52,687 nt of DNA, taken from the NCBI GenBank assembly GCA_001953115.1, contig LSSL01000052.1, positions 65,540 to 118,226 of the forward strand. The letters are read 5' to 3'. Source of the stretch: Smittium mucronatum (lineage: Eukaryota; Kickxellomycota; Harpellomycetes; Harpellales; Legeriomycetaceae). Shown here piece by piece: positions 45,620-52,687 of this stretch (position 1 is the stretch's first letter; every line of letters starts with the position of its first letter). The notes beneath the pieces are model-generated. The model was not told the origin of the DNA. It saw only the letters and a list, made by a program, of their open reading frames with translations, and did not search any database. The position numbers and the translations under genes were made by a program.

Positions 45620-47366
45620 ATGCTTGGCGCCTTCTTCATATTTAGCCGGAAGGGTGATATCCTAATTTCCCGAATATATCGCTATGACAATAGGTAAATT
45701 CCCTTCCTGATTAATCTCTTGTATAAATATTCTTGGTTTCCTTCCTACATCACTCAAGGTTTTTGTTTTAGTTTTGCATAATATTTTTCTTGGAGAAAAT
45801 TGGAGTGGCTATTTTTCATATTCTAATGTGTCTATACTTCACTCTTAGCTCACAAAATTTCCATTTTGTGATTTTAACATTGCTTCATTTCTTGGAAGTT
45901 TCTCAAATCTCATTCCGACAATTTAAATTTAATTTTTTTTTTTTGAAAAAATAAATAAATATTAAATAGAAAATCTGCCGCAGAACTTTTTAGGTTAAAT
46001 ATAATTTCGTCCTTAAATAAGACGGATTCTCCAATAAATACCTTTGGCGAAACAACATTTTACCACATAAATTACCATGGAATCTGGTTATGCATGACCT
46101 CAAATACAAACATTGAAGTTGCTGCCGTTTTTGAATTCATGTATAAATTTATTGGTGTATGCTATTCTTATTTTGGTGAAGTCACTGAAGAATCAATAAA
46201 GGCCAATTTCATTCTCATTTACCAATTGCTTGACGAAATGATAGATTTTGGCTACATTCAAAACACAGAATTTGAAAATCTGTCTTTGTCGATAAAATCC
46301 GAATATATGAGAAATACTTCTAACTTGGTAAGTTTTATTCAATGAACAATTCTCCATTTTTGGCTTTATTTATTTATATAAAAGAGTGATTTTTTTATTA
46401 CTTTTTTGTAACTCTTAGATGGAATCAAAAATAATTTCTGCCAAGCAAGCTGGCTCTGTTACTTGGAGAAACAATGATATAATTTATAAAAAAAACCAAG
46501 CCTTTATTGATGTAATCGAATCCATAAACGTATTATTGTCAGCAAAAGGTACTATAATAAGGGCTGATGTAGATGGAAAAATCTTGATGAAGTCGTATTT
46601 AAGTGGAATGCCTGAATGTAGATTAGGTTTAAATGAAAAGATTGTAATCGGAATGAAGAAAACTAAAAGCCAAATGTCTACCAACTCCAATAATAGTGGA
46701 ATCGCCAGTAAATCCGCGGAAATAGTTGACTGCCAATTCCACCAATGCGTCAGGTTGGGTCAATTTGATCAAGATAGAACAATTAGCTTTATTCCTCCAG
46801 ACGGGGTATTCGAACTGATGAAATATAGAACATCCAGTAACGTCAATTTACCTTTCTTGGTTTTCCCAGTTGTATCGTCACAACCTATCTCTTCCAGTAC
46901 TGGAGATAATTATTTTAATGAGCTGAATGCAGAAAACACCCAATATTTAGAAATTCAAGTGATGTTAAGGTCCACGTTTTCTAACAAACTTAGTGCTACA
47001 AATGTTGTTCTGGAGATACCTACCCCAAAAGAAACAGCGTCATGCGACATTAGAGTCCATGGAATTGGAAAAGCTAAATATGTCCCTGAACGTAACGCGA
47101 TATTATGGAATATAAGTAAATTCCCAGGAAGTACCGAGACCTCTATAAATATAACAGTCGAGCTTTCCTCATCATTTAATAATAACTCGGATGGGAACAG
47201 TTTTGGATGGTCTAGACCTCCAATGAGCTTATCTTTCAAATTAACTATATTCACCCCATCAGGTCTTCTCGTTAAGTTTTTACAAATTCAGGAGAGCGGA
47301 AACTACAAGTCTGTTAAATGGGTGAGGTATTTGACTAATGCTGGATCCTACAATATACGATATTAG
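45620..47366 (+). CDS. APM4: AP-2 clathrin adaptor complex mu subunit, three exons
   Basis: Exons 45620-45693, 45970-46327 and 46419-47366 (459 residues), with introns of 276 and 91 bp (donors GTAAAT and GTAAGT). AP-2 mu recognises YxxPhi endocytic signals at the plasma membrane. Exon 1 encodes MLGAFFIFSRKGDILISRIY, the longin start. Splicing into exon 2 restores RYDNRKSAAELFRLNIISS and TTFYHINYHGIWLCMTSNTN, matching the mu N-terminal fold. Exon 3 is the mu homology domain: AGSVTWRNNDIIYKKNQAF, MKSYLSGMPECRLGLNEKIV, CQFHQCVRLGQFDQDRTISF, IPPDGVFELMKYRT, GKAKY, and the C-terminus KWVRYLTNAGSYNIRY. MKSYLSGMPEC and KWVRY favour AP-2 over AP-1 mu. Length is slightly above the usual 435-445, from a Ser/Asn-rich linker near MSTNSNNSG. 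The ATG is fixed by the longin alignment. Confidence 0.93.
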
Positions 47367-49992
47367 GACAGATTTCCAAGAGTCTTCCTAGTGATGCTCA
47401 CCTACTCATCCATGTCTTATAAGTGACAATATATTTTGCTGAAATTTAAACATGGACCTTTTAGAAATTTTCACCTAACTACCTCCACCAATCATAAAAG
47501 AATAGCTATTTATTTTTCTCCAAAGGAATACATTATTGTGGAATTTTTTTGTTTTGTAGAATTTCTCAAAATAAAAATTTAACTATCATAACTTTTACTT
47601 GAACTTCAATTAATATAATTAAGAAATTGTTACATACAGAATATCTTAACAAAGCTTACACTTCTTCACCCAATCGTTACCACGTTTAAAAATAAAATCC
47701 CTTTAAACCTCAAAAATAACCATGAATGCATAATTTATTCCTTTGATAATCGATACCTAAATTCAGAATTAGACGGAAAAAAATAATGGTATTTTGATTT
47801 TGTGCGCATATTTCAGCAACAAGAATATTTTAATAAAGAATGTTAATTCATCCATTCCTGGAATACTATTTCACTGTTTATACTTTAATCTAGCTTTAAA
47901 AAAATTTCAAACCCACCATTGAGATAATATAATAGATTAAGTATGATAATAAAAGGAAAACACAAAGTACCAATTTTACCATTGTATAAACTTCCGAATA
48001 TAAAAAAATCGCCTTGATATTTTACCATAAGAAATCAAGTGATTCTTTTCTAAAATTTTCAATTTTTCCTCAAATTTACTTGAACCTATACTATTTTTCT
48101 CCAAAATCATTTAAATCAAGCAAAAGATAGTAGTTTATCTAAAGTTTTATGAAATAAAATATCACAAAAACTTTAATTTATTTTCAAGAATATATACACA
48201 TATTAGAGATGGATAATATTTAAACGAGTCTTTTCTCGCACAAAATACACTTTTTTAAAGGAAATTCTTCAATTCTAATATAAAATAATTAATTTGTCCA
48301 TACCCTTTTAATATTTTTTAGTTAATAAAAAAAGATCTCAGACTTTTTGATATTTTTTCTTATTAATACATTTAATAAATTTAGAAACTTTATTTTTCGG
48401 ATCAAAACGGTAGGGAAAAAAAGTTTTTTAAGGTGGGTGGGGGGGGGGGGTTAGGGAGCTAGATAAATTTAAACCCAATTATAATTTTTTCGGATAAATC
48501 AAATAAATTTAAATGATTTTTTAAATGTGGACTTGATTTTAATTTATATTACTATTTTTATAAGCTTTATGTATCTTTTATGAAAAAAAATAATTTTACA
48601 GTTGTACACTGATTAAACCCTTGATTTTTTTTTTTATAAAAAATTGCACGTCTGAATAAAATATTCATCTATAAAGGTATTATCAAGGATATTAAAGTTA
48701 TTCGAGAATTTTTAATGTCAATCTGTAAAAAAACCGGGTTTTTATTTTTGGAAATTTAGAATCACTAAAAAATAAAATAATAAAAATGTTAAAAATGATT
48801 TAAATAATATGAATTCTGTACTTGATTTACAGTTGAATTTAAATATATATACATAATTTAAGCTATCACTGATCAATAGATTTTACTACTGTAATTATAT
48901 ACCTTTCAATTTTTTTTAAAGGACGCGTAGTTTGAGAAAAATTTTCAGGGCTGTTAACTATCTCCTAGAATATCAATAATATCTAAAATCAATCTCCGTT
49001 AAAAGATTAATTTTTTTTTCGGATGATATATTCAGATAAACTAAGAATCTTTTCTATTAAGTTAAAATCGTATAAACTCTTTTTCACGTAAAGTCTTTTC
49101 TAGAGATAATTAGAATAATATTTATAAACTTTTATGTATCAAACTTTTCGTTAATCGTAAAAGTTAAGGACTAAAAAATCTATATCCCATTCCAAAAAAT
49201 TAATCTATATGCTAAATGAAAACAAAAACTATTTTTAATTTACATTCCAGATTAGCATCCAATTTATAATTGTTTTATAATAAAATTAAAATTCTTTTTT
49301 TCATGTTTGAATATTTTATTTTCTATTAATAATCAAAATGTTTAAAAAAAGATTCGAATATTTACAAAAATAAATAAAATAAACCGAAGATATTATTATG
49401 ATTTTAAACATTGAATTCGTGGATTAAATATGCCTATATATAAAAAATTTCGTATTTTTTTTAATGGCTAAAGTTATCAATACATAAAATCATTAAATTG
49501 CAAAATCTTAATAATTTTGCATAATAATTCAAATACATGCAACAAATACATCATATATCTTGATAATTTTTCTTGAAAATTAATTTTTTCTAATCAAATT
49601 TGATAATATCTCTTTATAATATTATTTTTATGATTCTTTACGCTCTAATTTTTGTAAACCATTGCTTCCATAGCTGAAAAAAAAATTTCTGATCACTTTT
49701 ATTCATAAAAATACAAATAAAATTTTGCCTTACTCCAGTTATATCATTTTAAGAATATTTTAAGCGCTATATCCTAATAATATTTTATTAAAGGCGTAAA
49801 TTGTCTCAAACTGAGAAAAAAAAAAGTTATGGTCGTTTTATACTATCTTATAACATCAATTTATATTATAAAATGTAAATAATTTTATTTTATTTTCGTT
49901 TTTCCTTCTATATTTTCGGAAGCGGATTTTCTATAACAGTTAGACAGGAAAAAATCATCACTTCTAAACTGTTGTTGTGCAGCTAAAGATGA
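47367..49992. other. AT-rich intergenic region, no gene seen
   Basis: About 2.6 kb with no credible frame. It includes a run of 12 Gs at 48439-48450, a rare feature in this composition and similar to the one at the edge of the assembly gap. Confidence 0.55.
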
Positions 49993-50391
49993 GGCAAAGC
50001 TAAGCGCACTATTTCCGCACACTCCTTGCCCTCGCACAACAAAGACCTCTGGACAGGTATTGATCCCTTACTGAAAACACTAAGTGTTTTTACAGCCCCC
50101 ACGGTGGGAATAATAGGAGAAAAACTTACCAGGGGGTTTTTACAGGAACTTACGAAAGTCCCAGCAAAAAAGACACAATATTATCCATAACTGGCTCCCC
50201 CACCAAATTTACCGATGGCTATAAGTCTTCACTTAACCGAGGAATTTAATAAATATCGATGCCGAAGCATCAGTACCTCTATCTTCCGCTACCTCTTGCC
50301 AAGAGTCAAACTCTGGGGCAAATCCATAAGCATAAGCATCAGACTCGACCAAATCATGGTTGTGCATAACAATGCCAATAGCACTATATAA
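49993..50391 (+). other. GC-richer island with nearly open plus-strand frame, unidentified
   Basis: Base composition changes abruptly from the surrounding AT-rich DNA. A plus-strand frame is open from 49993 to 50391 apart from one TAA at 50188. It reads LLKTLSVFTAPTVGIIGEKL, TRGFLQELTKVPAKKTQYYP, stop, APPPNLPMAISLHLTEEFNK, and on. The minus strand also has a 44-codon ATG frame (50366 down to 50232: MHNHDLVESDAYAYGFAPEF). There is a near-perfect palindrome AAAACACTAAGTGTTTT at 50074-50090. No start codon, splice context or known domain was recognised. The plus-strand reading resembles a structural protein fragment of a retroelement more than a host gene, but this is a guess. Confidence 0.3.
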
Positions 50392-50469
50392 GCTAATGCC
50401 TTCACTAAGTGAACTATAAACTAGCTAAACTATAAACCGGACTAACGGGTAATGATCCCAGTCCACGAA

Positions 50470-52687
50470 AGTAATAAAGTAAAATTTAACTAAATAAAAA
50501 AACATTGTTAAAACAAAACCGAACAATATAAAAACAATTGTATTCAAAAATAAAAGAAAAACTAGACTATACTATATTACTAACTATAAATTGAATAAAA
50601 ACAGTCTATAAGCGTGTTAAGACTTTCAGGCCATAATTTGTGCGTAGCTTCACATAGGACGAAAATACGCGTCCCACCAATTTAATATGTATATTTTTTG
50701 TCATTTTATTGGTTAGGAATACTTTTAATTTATAAAAAAGTTTAGATACCTTTTCTTTTATGTAATAAAAATGACAATAAAAGTTTTAAAATATATAACA
50801 CAGCTTATGAGAGATATTTTTTCTGATGTAAAAGCTTAATTAATAACATATAGTCTAATTAAAAAGCCTTTTATTTTCAAAAAAAAAAAGATGACGGCGA
50901 TATTTCAGTATAATCCCTATTTTTAATAGGTTTTTCAATAAATTTGAATCTGTGATGATAAAATCGCCAATTTATTAAAAAACTTAATATATGATGAAAA
51001 TTTTTAAAAAAAAATCCATCACCCTGTTAACTAGAAAGAATTTTTGGCAATATTTTTTTATCTTCCTATTTGTGGGGTTCTAATCTAAATTTTCATGCTG
51101 AGTAATTTTAGGTTATTACGTTTTTTGATATATTATTGATAACTTTTAATATTAATCTGCCTCAAAAATGGTACTCACTTCCATAAAAACTCATTTCAAA
51201 ATTTTTTATTTTTCTTTAAATAAATCATAGCACTTTCAAATTGTGTAAAAAAATATCCAATTAGTTCTAATATAGTTTTCGGTCTCTTTTTTTAAATATT
51301 CAGAAATAAAAGCTTCAGATAGCCTTTTTTCGGAGATAATGAAGCTTTTAATATAACTGAATGAAATAATTTATGATTTTTTTTTATTCATTATGTATAT
51401 TCAAAATTAAATATAATATAAGTGTCAATATATTTTAGTGTTTCTAAAATCGTGTTATAAAATCTTTAGAATTAGATTTTTTTTTAATCTAAATTTTTCC
51501 TTTTCAAATTAAACAGGTTTTTTATAGAATTATTTTTATTTAATACATGTATGATTATACCCTCGTATCATATAAATTTTGATTATTAAAAATATTCTCC
51601 AAATATTTATAAAATTTTTGCCATTCCCAGAAATTTCACCCGTTCCAGTTTAAAAAAAAACGAGGTATTTTAATTTTTAGTACAAATGTTATTTTTTCAA
51701 AAAACTTAATAAATAAACATATTTTTAAAAAATTAAGTTTTTGATCTTACTGTATTTTGTTTTTTCGATACACTTAGCCTATTTTTTCATCATAGGCCCG
51801 TTAGTAAAATTTTAACACTCGCTTTTTGTCGGTGAAAAAGAGTAGGAAATATAATATGTTTGATTAATATCTAAAAAGTCAAAGATATATTTCATTATAT
51901 AATTTTTTTATCATGTAATTAATAATTAGACAAAATGTAAGATTCATTCAATCGCACTGATTTTTTTATTGGTTTTTTATTTTTCAAAAGCTTATATGTT
52001 GCATCTAAATTTAAATTTTCCGAAATAAGCTTACATTAGTTAATAATTTCAAAAATTATGAATATTTTTGAATTATATTCACTTACCTTATTTAGAAATT
52101 TTTGTTGATTTATAATTTTTTATTTTTAAAATTAAACCAATTAATTATATGCCCATTTATATAGATAGGATATTAATCGAATACTGTTTTCGGATTAAAA
52201 TCTTTCAACTCATCGGGTGTCAATTTTTTTGATCTTTTATGTTAGTTTTATTTCCAGAAAGAATTTCAGGAAATTTTTTTAAAGCTTACTTTGGATAATA
52301 TTAATTTCGTCTTTTTTAATATCACAAGGTCTTTTAAAACCACTGCCATGTATTTTTAATTGATTGAATCTATAATTAAGTTTAATACCAATATTTAAAT
52401 AAATTTAGGGATGACTATAATCCAAATAAAATGATTTTAAAGAGTATAAACTAAGCCTCACCTGATTGGCAGGAAAATTCAACATTTTTTTACCACTAAA
52501 AAATACAGATTTTTATTTTTAGTTTTTTAGGGATATTTTTGATTGTATAATCCATAATCTCTTAAATTCGGTTATAAAATTTTTTTTTTTCAAACATTTC
52601 ATATTTATTTATATTCTTTGTATCCGAGTATTTTTTTTTTGTATCACGGAATTTTATTGTAAGATAACGTCATTAAAAAATATACTA
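50470..52687. other. AT-rich region to window end, no gene seen
   Basis: About 2.2 kb of A/T-dominated sequence with T and A homopolymers. No frame, RNA gene or element recognised. Confidence 0.55.

Noticed and set aside
1..52687. CRISPR arrays, operons, bacterial promoters or prophage
   Set aside because: The window is eukaryotic with spliceosomal introns; no regularly spaced direct repeats with unique spacers were seen.

Overview
The window is nuclear DNA of a eukaryote, most likely a fungus. It has spliceosomal introns (about 50-280 bp, GTAAGT/GTTAGT/GTATAT-type donors). Its genes include a monopolin subunit of the Csm1/Pcs1 type, a Romo1/Mgr2 protein, a fungal CHY zinc-finger protein, an HRI-type eIF2-alpha kinase, striatin, AP-2 mu and phosphomannomutase. 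The extreme AT-richness of the intergenic DNA and the mix of intronless and intron-rich genes would fit an early-diverging fungal lineage, but nothing here fixes the clade. One run of 592 Ns marks a scaffold gap.

Layout: 1-5.6 kb is a gene cluster: the 3' end of phosphomannomutase (+), a five-exon divergent striatin (-), a possible small membrane-protein gene (+), a 27-bp tandem repeat, and a secreted, GPI-anchored trypsin-fold protein that has lost its whole catalytic triad (-). From 5.6 to 17.9 kb is an AT-rich desert holding a C-rich minisatellite and a decayed LINE (about 10.0-10.8 kb). From 18.8 to 30.6 kb is the second gene cluster: MGR2/Romo1 (+), a two-exon CHY zinc-finger gene (-), a 1402-residue HRI-type kinase (+), a decayed reading frame, and a seven-exon PCS1/CSM1 gene (+). 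From 30.6 to 44.6 kb is a second AT-rich desert with two Mutator-like transposase relics (33.0-34.0 and 37.2-37.7 kb), a degenerate Asn/Ser/Thr-rich surface-protein relic (-) and the assembly gap. From 44.8 to 47.4 kb are an unrecognised multi-exon gene and a three-exon AP-2 mu gene (both +). From 47.4 kb to the end is a third AT-rich desert with one GC-richer island of unknown origin at about 50.0-50.5 kb.

The genes are ordinary housekeeping and signalling functions in compact islands: mannose activation, STRIPAK scaffolding, inner-membrane protein import, translational stress control, kinetochore cross-linking and endocytosis. They form no operon or dedicated pathway. Between them lie AT-rich stretches where transposon coding sequence survives only as stop-riddled frames. 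I found no convincing undescribed multi-gene system. The most unusual items are the triad-less GPI-anchored trypsin homolog, a cysteine-rich insertion between the catalytic loop and the DFG motif of the HRI-like kinase, an unassigned gene whose introns exactly remove stop codons, and the unidentified GC island. All splice models were made by eye from donor/acceptor sites and frame continuity and have no transcript support.
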